Assembly (NCBI GenBank): GCA_023264735.1
Contig: JAHFVD010000028.1
Location: forward strand, 1-53,925
Source: Mycobacterium sp.
GTDB taxonomy: Bacteria > Actinomycetota > Actinomycetes > Mycobacteriales > Mycobacteriaceae
Reading direction: 5' to 3'
DNA length: 53,925 nucleotides
In this document: one piece after another, positions 15,953 through 25,147 of the stretch
Numbering within the stretch: the stretch's first letter is position 1
Layout of the letters: the number at the start of each line of letters is the position of its first letter
Program-made: the position numbers and the translations under genes
Notes under the pieces: generated by a model
What the model saw: only the letters and a program-made list of their open reading frames with translations
Told to the model about the DNA's origin: nothing
Databases searched by the model: none

Positions 15953-17235
15953 CGGCCGACGACGACGCCGCGAAGCGTCGTGTCGCGGACGCACAACAGT
16001 GACGCGCGGGTGCCCAGCTCACGCAGGATGGTCTCGGGGATCCAGCCGACGCCGATCACGGATCGCGCCAGCAGATCGCTCGACGGACTGTCGATGCTGA
16101 TCTCGCCGGACTCGATGCCCTCGGCGAGAAGGCTTTTCATCTGCCGAACCCGTTTGGTGAACAACCAGCCGGGGTTGGGCGTGTCCGGGGGAGACTGGCG
16201 CATCCAGGCCAGCTGAATCCGGAACTCGTCGGCGAAGCGATCCATCGCATTGGTGTTGATCCAGCTGAGCGCGTCCAGCTTCTCGACGATCGTGGAGTCC
16301 GCCTGCAGCACTTCGGACCATCCCATGGCGACCTTCTCGCCGAAGGACTGCATGATCGACGCCAACAGTTGATCTTTCGATCCGATCAACCGGTAGACGG
16401 TGCCGGTGCCCATTCCCGCGGCCGATGCGATGTCACGAACGGTCGTGACCTCGTAGCCCTTCTTGCCGAATTCTGTTCTGGCGACGGCCCGTACGTGGGC
16501 GGCCTTGTCGTCGGGTTTGGCGTCCGCATCGTCGGTCCACGACCGGACGACGGCGTCGGCAGCCTGAAATGCCGCCGACCGATCCAGCTGTTCGTCGGTG
16601 GGAGCGCCGGTGGCCAGGCCTTCGAGCAGGATCCGGCACAGCAGCACTGCCGACTTGTCCGGCCCGGCGTTGCCGCGGATGACGTCGAGCCCGATCTGCA
16701 GCATCGTCTGCACGATCCGTTCGGCCAGCACGGCCAGGTCGACATCGGAGCGCAGGTAGCCGCTCCACCGCGCCGCCCGAAGCGTCTCCAACATCGACTG
16801 CAGCAAGGCGGTCGGGCGGCGCGCGGCCAGGGCGGTCAGTTCGTGATTGGAGCTGGGGCCTTCGTAGAACGACATCTGCAAGGCGGCGCGATGGGTGATC
16901 GCGCAGTGCGCGATCGCCGTGGACAATTCGGCGATCTGGTCGAAGGCCGGATGAAACTCCGGGTCGTTCAGCCTGGTCTGCGCCTCGTTGGCGATGCGAT
17001 CCAGATCCTCGTGATAGCGGCGCAGCAGCTCGACGAGGATCGCTTCCTTCGAGTCGAAGTGGTGGTAGAGGCTGCCCGGGAGAATGCCTGCCGCGTCGGC
17101 GATTTCCTGAAGCGAGGTGCGCAGGCCCGAGGTGGCGATGATCGCGGCCGCGGTCTGCAGGATTTCGGTGCGCCTGGAGCCGTCGTCGTAGGCATGCCCG
17201 CCGCGCGCTTTCGGCGTCATGCCTGAACGCGCCAC
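15949..17235 (-). CDS. Double TetR-family regulator
   Basis: Protein of 428 residues with two TetR units in tandem. The first DNA-binding domain is near residues 20-75 (helix-turn-helix LQEIADAAGILPGSLYHHFDSKE). The second begins near 245 (VRDIASAAGMGTGTVYRLIGSKD). Each is followed by a helical ligand-binding half. This mimics a TetR dimer in one chain, as in Mce3R, though the sequence does not look like that protein's ortholog. GTG 17235 lies just after GGAGGAG; ATG 17220 is the alternative. A dyad at 17281-17295 upstream suggests autoregulation. Its targets may include the VWA/P450 cluster, which shares part of that site. Confidence 0.85.
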   Translation of the reverse strand: MARSGMTPKARGGHAYDDGSRRTEILQTAAAIIATSGLRTSLQEIADAAGILPGSLYHHFDSKEAILVELLRRYHEDLDRIANEAQTRLNDPEFHPAFDQIAELSTAIAHCAITHRAALQMSFYEGPSSNHELTALAARRPTALLQSMLETLRAARWSGYLRSDVDLAVLAERIVQTMLQIGLDVIRGNAGPDKSAVLLCRILLEGLATGAPTDEQLDRSAAFQAADAVVRSWTDDADAKPDDKAAHVRAVARTEFGKKGYEVTTVRDIASAAGMGTGTVYRLIGSKDQLLASIMQSFGEKVAMGWSEVLQADSTIVEKLDALSWINTNAMDRFADEFRIQLAWMRQSPPDTPNPGWLFTKRVRQMKSLLAEGIESGEISIDSPSSDLLARSVIGVGWIPETILRELGTRASLLCVRDTTLRGVVVGR

Positions 17236-17274
17236 GACTCCTCCAACGGCTGAACTCTGGTCCCCGGCTGACCC

Positions 17275-17298
17275 GATATTTGGTAGACGCTACCAGAA
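17275..17298. promoter_or_regulatory. TetR operator candidate
   Basis: TGGTAG-ACG-CTACCA (17281-17295) is a perfect dyad with six-base arms, about 45 bases before the double-TetR start. The overlapping GATATTTGGTAGAC (17275-17288) matches 12 of 14 bases of the sequence at 2630-2643. Suggests autoregulation and a shared regulon; not proven. Confidence 0.5.
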
Positions 17299-17377
17299 AC
17301 CTGGGTGGGCAACGGGCCCGTCACCTGCGAAGGTCGGCCGCCGAAGACGGCCGACCGGAGAACCGTTTGGTAAAACG

Positions 17378-18508
17378 TCAGGTGTTGTCGGCGTTGCTGC
17401 GCGGGAAGCCGCCACCCTGCGGGAAGAGCGGGAAGACCACGTCGTCCAGCTTCTCGGCGTTGCCGGCCGTGCGGTTGACCGTTGCGCCCCAGATGTTTCC
17501 GTCCGGGGCCACCTGCAGTGCCCAGGCGTGGCCGTGGGTGTCCTGGCGCACGACCTCGGGCTCGCCGGTCACCGCGCCGGTGCCCTGCGCGAGCCGAACC
17601 GCCACGGTTTGCTTGGCGTTGACCAGGTTCACCAGCACCGTGCCGTCCAGCGCCGCGCATCCCGCAACGCCGGGCTTGTCCGGCCACGTCCACACGGTCG
17701 TGGTCTTCGCATCCGGTGAGATGCGTTGCAGGCGATCGCCTGCGGCGCTGCGGTCGGTGATGTAGAGCGACTTGTCGGTGGGGTCGATGCACATGCCGCC
17801 GGCGGGGCCCATCCCCGTCAGTGCGGTGGTCGGCGGTGCCGGGTGGACCGTCGTGGGCTGCTCGAGGCGGATCACCTTGCCCGCCAACGACTTCGGATCG
17901 GCTGCCAGCGCGGGATTGCCTGCGTCGCCGGTCTGCACGACCAGGGTCGTGGGGCTGGTGAAGATCAGTGAGCCGGAATTACCGGTGGCGCCCTTGGGGA
18001 TCCCGGTCAGGATCGGCTTGGGGATATCGCCGTCGGCCACCCGGATCACCTGGTTGTCGGTGGGCGTGCTGATGTAGGCGTACATCAGGCGGTCCTGGGA
18101 GTAGGTGGGGGACAGCACGATGTCCATCAGCCCGCCGTCACCGCTCGGGTCGACCGGGATGACGGTGTGGATCTTGGGCTCGGCGCTGACGGACACGTCC
18201 TTGACGGCGCCGGTTGTCCGTTCGGCCACCAGGGCGGTCTTGCTGTCCGGACCCATGATCAGCCCGCTGGTGCTCTCCAGGCAGCCCTGCATGACGCCGG
18301 GCGCGGGGCAGACCTTGGGGAACGGCTTGGGCGGCAGCGGCGGCGGGGGAGGCGGTGCCGAACTCGGTCCTGGCGCCAGCTGCGGGGCGGTGGTGAACGG
18401 CTGCGAGATGTCGTTGTTGAACTTCGCGCAACCCGCGGAAGACCCCGCCACGACCGTCGTTACACAAAACACGGCCAGCACCCCACGGACCGACCGGCGT
18501 ACCTGCAT
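17378..18508 (-). CDS. lppZ: LppZ-like lipoprotein, sugar-dehydrogenase fold
   Basis: Lipoprotein of 376 residues, homolog of M. tuberculosis Rv3006 by recall and gene order. The signal peptide ends in a lipobox (AGSSAGC, Cys near residue 27), followed by a Pro-rich spacer (SAPPPPPPLPPKP). The rest is a six-bladed propeller like PQQ-dependent glucose/sorbosone dehydrogenases: GLMDIVLSPTYSQDRLMYAYIS, QTGDAGNP, LAGKVIRLEQP, PAGGMCIDPTDKSLYITDR. It should be anchored on the outer face of the membrane. ATG 18508 is chosen to give a proper signal peptide; a longer upstream frame is rejected. Whether it binds PQQ is unknown. Confidence 0.85.
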   Translation of the reverse strand: MQVRRSVRGVLAVFCVTTVVAGSSAGCAKFNNDISQPFTTAPQLAPGPSSAPPPPPPLPPKPFPKVCPAPGVMQGCLESTSGLIMGPDSKTALVAERTTGAVKDVSVSAEPKIHTVIPVDPSGDGGLMDIVLSPTYSQDRLMYAYISTPTDNQVIRVADGDIPKPILTGIPKGATGNSGSLIFTSPTTLVVQTGDAGNPALAADPKSLAGKVIRLEQPTTVHPAPPTTALTGMGPAGGMCIDPTDKSLYITDRSAAGDRLQRISPDAKTTTVWTWPDKPGVAGCAALDGTVLVNLVNAKQTVAVRLAQGTGAVTGEPEVVRQDTHGHAWALQVAPDGNIWGATVNRTAGNAEKLDDVVFPLFPQGGGFPRSNADNT

Positions 18509-18630
18509 GCCCGCCAGGTTACGGATATCGCGCCGATGTTCGCCACGACGGTCCGTGTGCGGCGCGAAATCCAGGCAATATTGGCCGCTAGAAGCGCCGT
18601 TCAAATCCCCGATTTGCGGCGAACTGCACT

Positions 18631-18636
18631 TACTCT
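18631..18636 (+). promoter_or_regulatory. -10 element for DoxX gene (leaderless)
   Basis: TACTCT ends seven bases before the GTG at 18644, the spacing expected when transcription starts at the start codon. No ribosome site precedes the GTG, which supports a leaderless mRNA. Confidence 0.5.
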
Positions 18637-18643
18637 GACTTTC

Positions 18644-19477
18644 GTGACCAGTCAAGGCCCCGATCCGCACTGGCAGCGACCCGACGACTCCTCGGCTCGA
18701 CCGGCGTCGGCCCAGCTAGTCGACCCGGAAGACGATCTGCCCTCAGCCACCTACGGTGGCGATTTCGAGACCACGACGATTCCCCATTACGGCTCGGGGC
18801 TGCCCGGTTCCGCGCCGTCGACGGGCTACGGCCTGTTGCACGATCCCGATCCGTTGCCGTACGTGCAGCCGCATATCGATCCGACGCCGTCGCAGGCCAC
18901 TCCGATGGAGATCGAGCCCATCGACGCCGAGGAACGCGCGAAGGCAGCCGGCCGCAGGGGCACCCAGGACCTGGGTCTGCTGTTGTTGCGGCTCGTCGTC
19001 GGCGCGATATTCATCGGCCACGGACTGCAGAAGGCATTCGGCTGGTGGGGTGGCCAGGGTTTGGACGGCTTCAAGACCGCGCTGGCCGATGCCGGCTATC
19101 AGCATGCCGGCGTGCTGACCTATGTCGGTGCCGGCGCCCAGATCCTGGTCGGTGTCCTGCTGATCCTCGGACTGTTCACGCCGCTGGCCGCCGCCGGTGG
19201 AGTGGCCTATCTGGTCAACAGCCTGCTGACGATCGCCTCGGCCCAGCGCCAGGACGGCTATCTCGCGGTGTTCGGGCCTGACGGTTTCGAGTACCTGCTG
19301 GTGTTGATCGCGGCGGCCTCCGCGGTGATCCTGGTCGGCCCGGGCCGCTACGGATTCGATGGCGGACGCGGCTGGGCCCGTCGTCCGTTCATCGGCTCGT
19401 TCATCGCGCTGCTGGTCGGTATCGGCGGCGGTGTCGCGGCGTGGTTCTTCCTGCACGGCAACAACCCGCTGGCCTAG
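18644..19477 (+). CDS. DoxX-family membrane protein (Rv3005c-like)
   Basis: Protein of 277 residues. The first ~105 are polar, Pro/Asp/Ser-rich and probably disordered in the cytosol. Then a DoxX domain of four helices (LGLLLLRLVVGAIFIGHGLQKAFGWWGG, AGAQILVGVLLILGLFTPLAAAGG, a YLVNSLLTI segment, LLVLIAAASAVILVGPGRYGFD) and one extra C-terminal helix (SFIALLVGIGGGVAAWFFL). In M. tuberculosis the Rv3005c product joins SodA and SseA in a membrane oxidoreductase complex for thiol/oxidative stress. The GTG start is supported by the leaderless -10. It diverges from lppZ and converges on cfp6. Confidence 0.85.
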   Translation: MTSQGPDPHWQRPDDSSARPASAQLVDPEDDLPSATYGGDFETTTIPHYGSGLPGSAPSTGYGLLHDPDPLPYVQPHIDPTPSQATPMEIEPIDAEERAKAAGRRGTQDLGLLLLRLVVGAIFIGHGLQKAFGWWGGQGLDGFKTALADAGYQHAGVLTYVGAGAQILVGVLLILGLFTPLAAAGGVAYLVNSLLTIASAQRQDGYLAVFGPDGFEYLLVLIAAASAVILVGPGRYGFDGGRGWARRPFIGSFIALLVGIGGGVAAWFFLHGNNPLA

Positions 19478-19494
19478 TCACTCGTAGGGCCTAG

Positions 19495-19899
19495 TTACTC
19501 GTAAGGGTTGGGCACCCGTCCGCCGCTGGCCTCGGCCAGCAGCGGCAACAACGCGAACGTGACCGCGGGCAGCAGCATCTCCGAGCCGTCGCGCAGCCGC
19601 GCTCGCGCCCATGCAGTGCGCTCGAAACGCAGGCCGTCGACCTCGTCCCAGTTCACCGTGCGGCTGCCCAACAGCGTGCGCGCGGTCAGCGTCTCCCGGT
19701 CGGCCACCGTGCGCAGCCGCACGATCGCGTACGAGGCCACGACGGGGAGCACCATGAATACCGCGCCCCACGTGGGGAACATCGTGATCATCACCAACAG
19801 GCAGAGAGCCAGGAACCCCGAGGCGAAATGCGCCATCGGCGACATGCGGATCACGACGGGCTGGGCGGTGGACGCATCAGGTGCGCGACGCGAGGACAT
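19495..19899 (-). CDS. cfp6: CFP-6-like PH-domain membrane protein
   Basis: Protein of 134 residues close to CFP-6 (Rv3004) as I recall it: the end TFALLPLLAEASGGRVPNPYE and the block WDEVDGLRFERTAWARARL are characteristic. Two hydrophobic helices (about residues 25-42 and 45-60) precede a bacterial PH-like domain. It is probably membrane anchored, although the family was first seen in culture filtrate. ATG 19899 gives a 20-residue N-terminal extension relative to the M. tuberculosis form, whose start corresponds to the Met in MAHFA. It lies between DoxX (convergent) and the ilvB promoter (divergent). Confidence 0.85.
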   Translation of the reverse strand: MSSRRAPDASTAQPVVIRMSPMAHFASGFLALCLLVMITMFPTWGAVFMVLPVVASYAIVRLRTVADRETLTARTLLGSRTVNWDEVDGLRFERTAWARARLRDGSEMLLPAVTFALLPLLAEASGGRVPNPYE

Positions 19900-19937
19900 G
19901 GGGCCATCCTCCCACCACCAGCGAGGGGCGCCGAGAT

Positions 19938-19967
19938 TTGACGCTTGACCTGTACGGAGGCTACGGT
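19938..19967 (+). promoter_or_regulatory. ilvB operon promoter
   Basis: TTGACG (19938-19943) and TACGGT (19962-19967) with an 18-base spacer place the transcription start at about 19974-19976, on the ATG of the leader peptide. This makes the leader peptide leaderless. Confidence 0.6.
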
Positions 19968-19975
19968 CGCAGGTT

Positions 19976-20044
19976 ATGAACGGCGGAATGCTCGTAGTAA
20001 TTGGCCAGCGCGTTGGTGCCGCGCTTGCCCCGACCCGGGCATAG
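19976..20044 (+). CDS. ilvB leader peptide
   Basis: A 22-codon frame from ATG 19976 to TAG 20044. It contains Leu6-Val7-Val8-Ile9, Val13 and Leu17, three kinds of codon matching the products of the operon. It starts at the predicted transcription start, without a ribosome site. Ribosome stalling on these codons when branched-chain aminoacyl-tRNA is scarce would control folding of the hairpin at 20065-20094. Branched-chain leader peptides before ilvB are known in actinobacteria; the stalling mechanism here is inferred. Confidence 0.7.
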   Translation: MNGGMLVVIGQRVGAALAPTRA

Positions 20045-20064
20045 CCACACGCACCAGCGCGCAA

Positions 20065-20100
20065 CCCTCGTACAGCCGCCGAAGCTGACGGGGGTTTTTT
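20065..20100 (+). terminator. Attenuator terminator before ilvB
   Basis: Left arm 20065-20076 and right arm 20084-20094 pair through CAGC/GCTG, CG/CG and CCC/GGG with small bulges around a CGCCGAA loop. Six T residues follow (20095-20100). U-tailed terminators are uncommon in mycobacteria, so this position between the leader peptide and ilvB argues for attenuation. Confidence 0.65.
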
Positions 20101-20140
20101 CTTGCCCGAAGAAATGAACAGGACCGAAAAGGACGACATT

Positions 20141-22003
20141 GTGAGCGCACCCACCACGCGACCGCCCGAGCCAACGGCGCCCGCCGACGGCCCAGCCGCA
20201 GCACCCACCGCCGCCAAGACCGGCACGACCACCGCCAAGCGCGTCGCCCCGCAGCAGCTCACGGGCGCCCAGGCGGTAGTCCGCTCGCTGGAAGAACTCG
20301 GCGTCGACACGATCTTCGGGATCCCCGGCGGCGCGGTGCTGCCGGTCTACGACCCGCTCTACGATTCGCAGAAACTGCGCCACGTGCTGGTTCGCCACGA
20401 ACAGGGCGCCGGGCACGCGGCCAGTGGTTATGCCCACGCCACCGGCAAGGTCGGCGTGATGATGGCCACCTCGGGCCCCGGTGCCACCAACCTGGTGACT
20501 CCGCTGGCCGACGCGCAGATGGATTCCATCCCGGTGGTCGCCATCACCGGGCAGGTCGGTCGCGCGCTGATCGGCACCGATGCCTTCCAGGAAGCTGACA
20601 TTTCCGGCATCACGATGCCGATCACCAAGCACAATTTCCTGGTGCGCAACGGCGACGACATCGCCCGGGTGATCGCCGAGGCGTTCCACATCGCGTCCAC
20701 CGGCCGTCCCGGCGCGGTGCTCGTCGACATCCCCAAGGACATCCTGCAGGGACAGTGCACCTTCGCCTGGCCGCCGCACATCGATCTGCCCGGCTACAAG
20801 CCCAACACCAAGCCGCACAGCCGTCAGATCCGGGAGGCCGCCCGGCTGATCGCCGCGGCGCGCAAGCCGGTGCTCTACGTCGGCGGCGGCGTGATCCGCG
20901 GTGAGGCAGGAGAAGAGTTGCTGGATCTGGCCGAGCTGACCGGGATCCCGGTGGTCACCACGCTGATGGCGCGCGGCGCCTTCCCGGACAGCCACCCACA
21001 GAACCTGGGCATGCCGGGCATGCACGGCACCGTCGCCGCGGTTGCCGCCCTGCAGAAGAGTGATCTGCTGATCGCGCTGGGCGCACGGTTCGACGACCGG
21101 GTGACCGGCAAGCTGGACTCCTTTGCCCCCGAGGCCAAGGTGATCCACGTCGACATCGACCCGGCCGAGATCGGCAAGAACCGCAATGCCGACGTGCCGA
21201 TCGTGGGTGACGTCAAGCTGGCGATCACGGAACTGACTGAGTCTTTGCGGAAAACGGGCGGCACGCCGAGGGCCAACCAGGACAATTGGTGGGAGTACCT
21301 CTCGGGCATCCGGGCCACCTATCCGCTGAGCTACGACCCGCAGCACGACGGCAGCCTCAGCCCCGAATACGTCATCCAGCAGCTGGGCAGGATCGCCGGG
21401 CCGGATGCCATCTACGTCGCCGGCGTCGGCCAGCACCAGATGTGGGCCGCGCAGTTCATCTCTTACGAAAAGCCGCGCACCTGGCTGAATTCCGGCGGTC
21501 TGGGCACCATGGGCTTCGCCGTCCCGGCAGCCATGGGCGCCAAGATGGCCCGGCCCGAGGCCGAGGTGTGGGCGATCGACGGTGACGGCTGCTTCCAGAT
21601 GACCAATCAGGAGCTGGCCACCTGCGCGGTCGAAGGGGTGCCGATCAAGGTCGCGCTGATCAACAACGGCAACCTGGGCATGGTGCGCCAGTGGCAGACG
21701 CTGTTCTACGAAGAGCGGTACAGCCAAACCGATCTGGCCACCCACAGCCACCGCATCCCGGACTTCGTCAAGCTGGCCGAGGCCTACGGATGCGTCGGAT
21801 TGCGTTGCGAGCGTGAAGAAGACGTGATCGACGTGATCAACCAGGCTCGGGCGATCAACGATCGTCCGGTGGTGATCGACTTCATCGTCGGCGCCGACGC
21901 CCAGGTGTGGCCGATGGTCGCCGCGGGTTGCGGCAATGACGAGATCATGGCGGCACGCAACATCCGCCCGCTGTTCGACGACAACGAGGAAGGTCGCGCC
22001 TGA
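20141..22003 (+). CDS. ilvB: Acetolactate synthase large subunit
   Basis: Catalytic subunit of 620 residues that joins two pyruvates, or pyruvate and 2-ketobutyrate, in the first common step of valine, leucine and isoleucine synthesis. The ThDP-activating Glu is in [14 protein letters not shown]. The ThDP/Mg motif runs from AIDGDGCF to LINNGNLG. The FAD-domain segments [14 protein letters not shown] and [13 protein letters not shown] are also present. GTG 20141 is preferred (start SAPTT..., as in M. tuberculosis IlvB1) over an upstream TTG at 20102 lying just past the terminator. The N-terminal ~35 residues are Pro/Ala/Thr-rich. The stop overlaps the ilvN start. Confidence 0.97.
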   Translation: MSAPTTRPPEPTAPADGPAAAPTAAKTGTTTAKRVAPQQLTGAQAVVRSLEELGVDTIFGIPGGAVLPVYDPLYDSQKLRHVLVRHEQGAGHAASGYAHATGKVGVMMATSGPGATNLVTPLADAQMDSIPVVAITGQVGRALIGTDAFQEADISGITMPITKHNFLVRNGDDIARVIAEAFHIASTGRPGAVLVDIPKDILQGQCTFAWPPHIDLPGYKPNTKPHSRQIREAARLIAAARKPVLYVGGGVIRGEAGEELLDLAELTGIPVVTTLMARGAFPDSHPQNLGMPGMHGTVAAVAALQKSDLLIALGARFDDRVTGKLDSFAPEAKVIHVDIDPAEIGKNRNADVPIVGDVKLAITELTESLRKTGGTPRANQDNWWEYLSGIRATYPLSYDPQHDGSLSPEYVIQQLGRIAGPDAIYVAGVGQHQMWAAQFISYEKPRTWLNSGGLGTMGFAVPAAMGAKMARPEAEVWAIDGDGCFQMTNQELATCAVEGVPIKVALINNGNLGMVRQWQTLFYEERYSQTDLATHSHRIPDFVKLAEAYGCVGLRCEREEDVIDVINQARAINDRPVVIDFIVGADAQVWPMVAAGCGNDEIMAARNIRPLFDDNEEGRA

Positions 22004-22515
22004 TGGCCGGCAACACTGTCACCCATACCCTTTCGGTGCTCGTCGAAGACAAGCCCGGCGTGCTGGCGCGCGTCGCGGCACTGTTCTCCCGGCGCGGCTT
22101 CAACATCGAGTCGCTGGCCGTCGGCGCCACCGAGCAGAAGAACATGTCGCGGATGACGATCGTGGTCACCGCCGAGGAGACCCCGCTCGAACAGATCACC
22201 AAGCAGCTCAACAAGCTGATCAACGTGATCAAGATCGTCGAGCAGGACGGCGACAACTTTGTGGCGCGCGAGCTGGCGCTGATCAAGGTTCGCGCCGATG
22301 CCGGTACCCGCAGTCAGGTGATCGAAGCGGTGAACCTGTTCCGCGCCAAGGTGATCGACGTGTCCACTGAGTCACTGACCGTCGAAGCCACCGGTACGCC
22401 GGAGAAGCTCGAGGCGCTGCTGCGAGTGCTCGAGCCCTACGGCATCCGTGAGATCGTGCAGTCCGGCGTGGTCGCGCTGTCGCGCGGGCCGCGCGGGATG
22501 ACCAACAACAAGTAA
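22003..22515 (+). CDS. ilvN: Acetolactate synthase regulatory subunit
   Basis: Small subunit of 170 residues, the usual length. The N-terminal ACT domain (TLSVLVEDKPGVLARVAALFSRRGFNIESL, about residues 6-36) binds valine for feedback inhibition. A C-terminal ALS_ss_C domain runs from about residue 85 and contains EIVQSGVVALSRGPRG near the end. It starts within the ilvB stop (TGATG), giving coupled, balanced synthesis with IlvB. ilvC follows 39 bases later. Confidence 0.97.
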   Translation: MAGNTVTHTLSVLVEDKPGVLARVAALFSRRGFNIESLAVGATEQKNMSRMTIVVTAEETPLEQITKQLNKLINVIKIVEQDGDNFVARELALIKVRADAGTRSQVIEAVNLFRAKVIDVSTESLTVEATGTPEKLEALLRVLEPYGIREIVQSGVVALSRGPRGMTNNK

Positions 22516-23568
<1,053 letters not shown>

Positions 23569-23579
23569 TTCTACCGGAT

Positions 23580-23622
23580 TTCGGCGCGCTAATCGTCGCT
23601 CAGCGACGATTAGCGCGCCGAA
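23580..23622. terminator. Perfect 21-bp palindrome after ilvC
   Basis: Two 21-base arms (23580-23600 and 23602-23622) are exact reverse complements around one base. There is no T-run, as is common for mycobacterial terminators. It also contains the stop codon (23610-23612) of the minus-strand Rv3000-like gene, so it could terminate transcripts from both sides. Confidence 0.7.
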
Positions 23623-23850
23623 GTCGTGAATGGATGCGGCCGCCACATGCGGGCGGTCAGCAGTATCGGCACGATGATGTAGGGCAGGTTGTAGGCGAGC
23701 GCCTTCGGCACGTTGGTGAAGGTGTAGTCATACGCCGTATTGCAGACCGCCTGGAAAAGCCGTGCGTCACCGGCAAATCCGACCATCACCAACGATGAAG
23801 GTCGTTTGGACCACCATGCCTGTGTAGATGAAGGACGGCTTGCGGATCCA
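23610..23850 (-). pseudogene. C-terminal half of split Rv3000-like membrane gene
   Basis: The minus strand encodes the second half of a small membrane protein: IRKPSFIYTGMVVQTTFIV, then after a one-base insertion (extra A of the AA at 23791-23792) VMVGFAGDARLF, AYDYTFTNVPKALAYNLPYIIVPILL and ARMWRPHPF. The N-terminal half is at 37517-37849, the same strand and order. Joined, the halves read FIKGRE-W-IRKPS without a gap, giving about 190 residues and four to five helices like Rv3000 (EXPERA-like). The island at 23851-37516 separates them. The frameshift shows that the fragment is no longer under selection. Confidence 0.75.
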
Positions 23851-24501
23851 CAGCAGATGAAACAACACAGGTAACACCGCAACCTGATTGCCGATCGCCT
23901 TCGCACCGGCCATCAGTGGCCGCTCCTGGGAGAAACAGGCGATCAACTCAGCAGCCAACCCAGCACGAAACACCCGCGAATGCCGATACCCCGACAGCCA
24001 ACGCAGATTGGCGGCGAAGACCGGATCCAGCACACCGACACGCCGATAGCCCCAACCCACCGCAGAGCACACCAATTCCGAGCGGGCGAACAGCTCCGCA
24101 TCAGCATCATCAATGCAGTCATCGGCACGAACGTCCACAATCAGCACCGACCCATCAGTCCTGCGGACGAAGAAATCCGGGACATGATGATGGCCGTCGG
24201 GCCAGTGAATCCGAAACGGTTGCGAGGCAACACCAACGACGTCAGGATCGGCATCGAAAGCCATCACATGATCGCGTTCAAGCCACGACTCATAACCTAC
24301 GTGGTTGCGACTCCTCGTGAACCACCACGAGCCGGGAAAATTGCGCTGCCCACGAAAGGATGGAAACCGACGAACCGGATCAACATCAGCATCGAAGTGG
24401 ACCGTGCTGGCCAGCTCCAACGGCAGCCGGGAGCGCTGACCGTCAACGGCAAACTCCAATACAGCACCGCAGAAAGAACCGACACAGGCCGCACCAGCCA
24501 C
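23767..24501 (-). CDS. TnsA-like transposase endonuclease, C-terminus replaced
   Basis: Protein of 244 residues matching actinobacterial TnsA-like heteromeric transposase endonucleases. The nuclease block has a Glu in HVGYESWLERDHV, an Asp in HVPDFFVRR and VDVRADD. TnsA nicks the 5' transposon ends in Tn7-like elements and needs TnsB/TnsC/TniQ partners, none of which is present. The family part ends at VLPVLFHLLW near 23851; the last ~28 codons (to 23767) are read from the split Rv3000-like gene. The start is GTG 24501. The product may be stable but is probably inactive without partners. Orphan remnant of a mobile element. Confidence 0.7.
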   Translation of the reverse strand: MAGAACVGSFCGAVLEFAVDGQRSRLPLELASTVHFDADVDPVRRFPSFRGQRNFPGSWWFTRSRNHVGYESWLERDHVMAFDADPDVVGVASQPFRIHWPDGHHHVPDFFVRRTDGSVLIVDVRADDCIDDADAELFARSELVCSAVGWGYRRVGVLDPVFAANLRWLSGYRHSRVFRAGLAAELIACFSQERPLMAGAKAIGNQVAVLPVLFHLLWIRKPSFIYTGMVVQTTFIVGDGRICR

Positions 24502-24947
24502 GATCTGCCCGCAAACCTACAAGATGTATCAGATCAAATGAAAAAGGCGCGCCGATGCATCAAGTCTAATGAGAATGCATCACTTCGAATGGGAACGGAC
24601 AACGGTGCTGCACTACCTCACCGAGGCCTTCCCGTGCTTCGTCCAGCCTGATACGTCACAGTGACGAATCAAGCTGGACTAGTGGGGACCGGGCGCCTGC
24701 ATCCACCTTGACGGCCTGGCCGCATCCCGATCGGGTGAACGCAGAATCTCCTGGCGTCCGACCCGGTCGCCGCCGTGATTGACCCTACGTCACATGGCAT
24801 TCCCGATGACACGGGTAATGGGCTGACGCCAGACAGGACGGCAAATGCGGTCTCGCAAGCGCCATACACCCGAAAGCTCTAGCGCGCGCTCCGGCGGCGC
24901 ATTCCCATCCCGCTGGTCGCGAAAGGGAACGCCCCTGACATCGACTA
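24502..24947. other. Non-coding stretch between tnsA and mce promoter
   Basis: No gene is supported in these 446 bases. A 29-codon plus-strand frame (24574-24663) and minus-strand frames lack ribosome sites or recognisable motifs. A small dyad CGTCAC-A-GTGACG lies near 24653-24665. It may include a former transposon end beyond tnsA, but no repeated end motifs were recognised. Confidence 0.4.
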
Positions 24948-24990
24948 AACCGGGCGCCCGGTTGACCGGGTAGAGCTACGTTGCTAATAT
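24948..24990 (+). promoter_or_regulatory. mce operon promoter with palindromic operator
   Basis: TTGACC (24962-24967), a 17-base spacer and TAATAT (24985-24990) make a near-consensus sigma-A promoter. A perfect 16-base palindrome AACCGGGCGCCCGGTT (24948-24963) overlaps its -35. Occupied, it would block RNA polymerase. Transcription would begin near 24997, about 150 bases before the first gene. No regulator gene lies between the promoter and yrbEA. Confidence 0.65.
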
Positions 24991-25147
24991 CGGCTAACTA
25001 TGGCACGCACCACATTCGATCCCGCTGTTGTGTTAACCCACAAGCGGACTTCGCTGGTTGCCGGCGCCGACAGATGATGAACGCAAGTCCGAATCGGGTT
25101 GAGCCACATGACGTCTGAGTGCCGAGGCGGAGTCGAAGGGATCCCAT

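Noticed and set aside
15949..17235. Mce3R itself as regulator of the mce island
   Set aside because: Only the double-TetR layout is shared; the sequence does not resemble Mce3R as I recall it, and its dyad is not found at the mce promoter.
19961..21751. 596-codon minus-strand frame over ilvB
   Set aside because: Antisense shadow of a strongly conserved gene; the sequence has no protein-like pattern.
24574..24663. 29-codon plus-strand frame near tnsA
   Set aside because: No clear ribosome site or known family; could be chance in a non-coding stretch.
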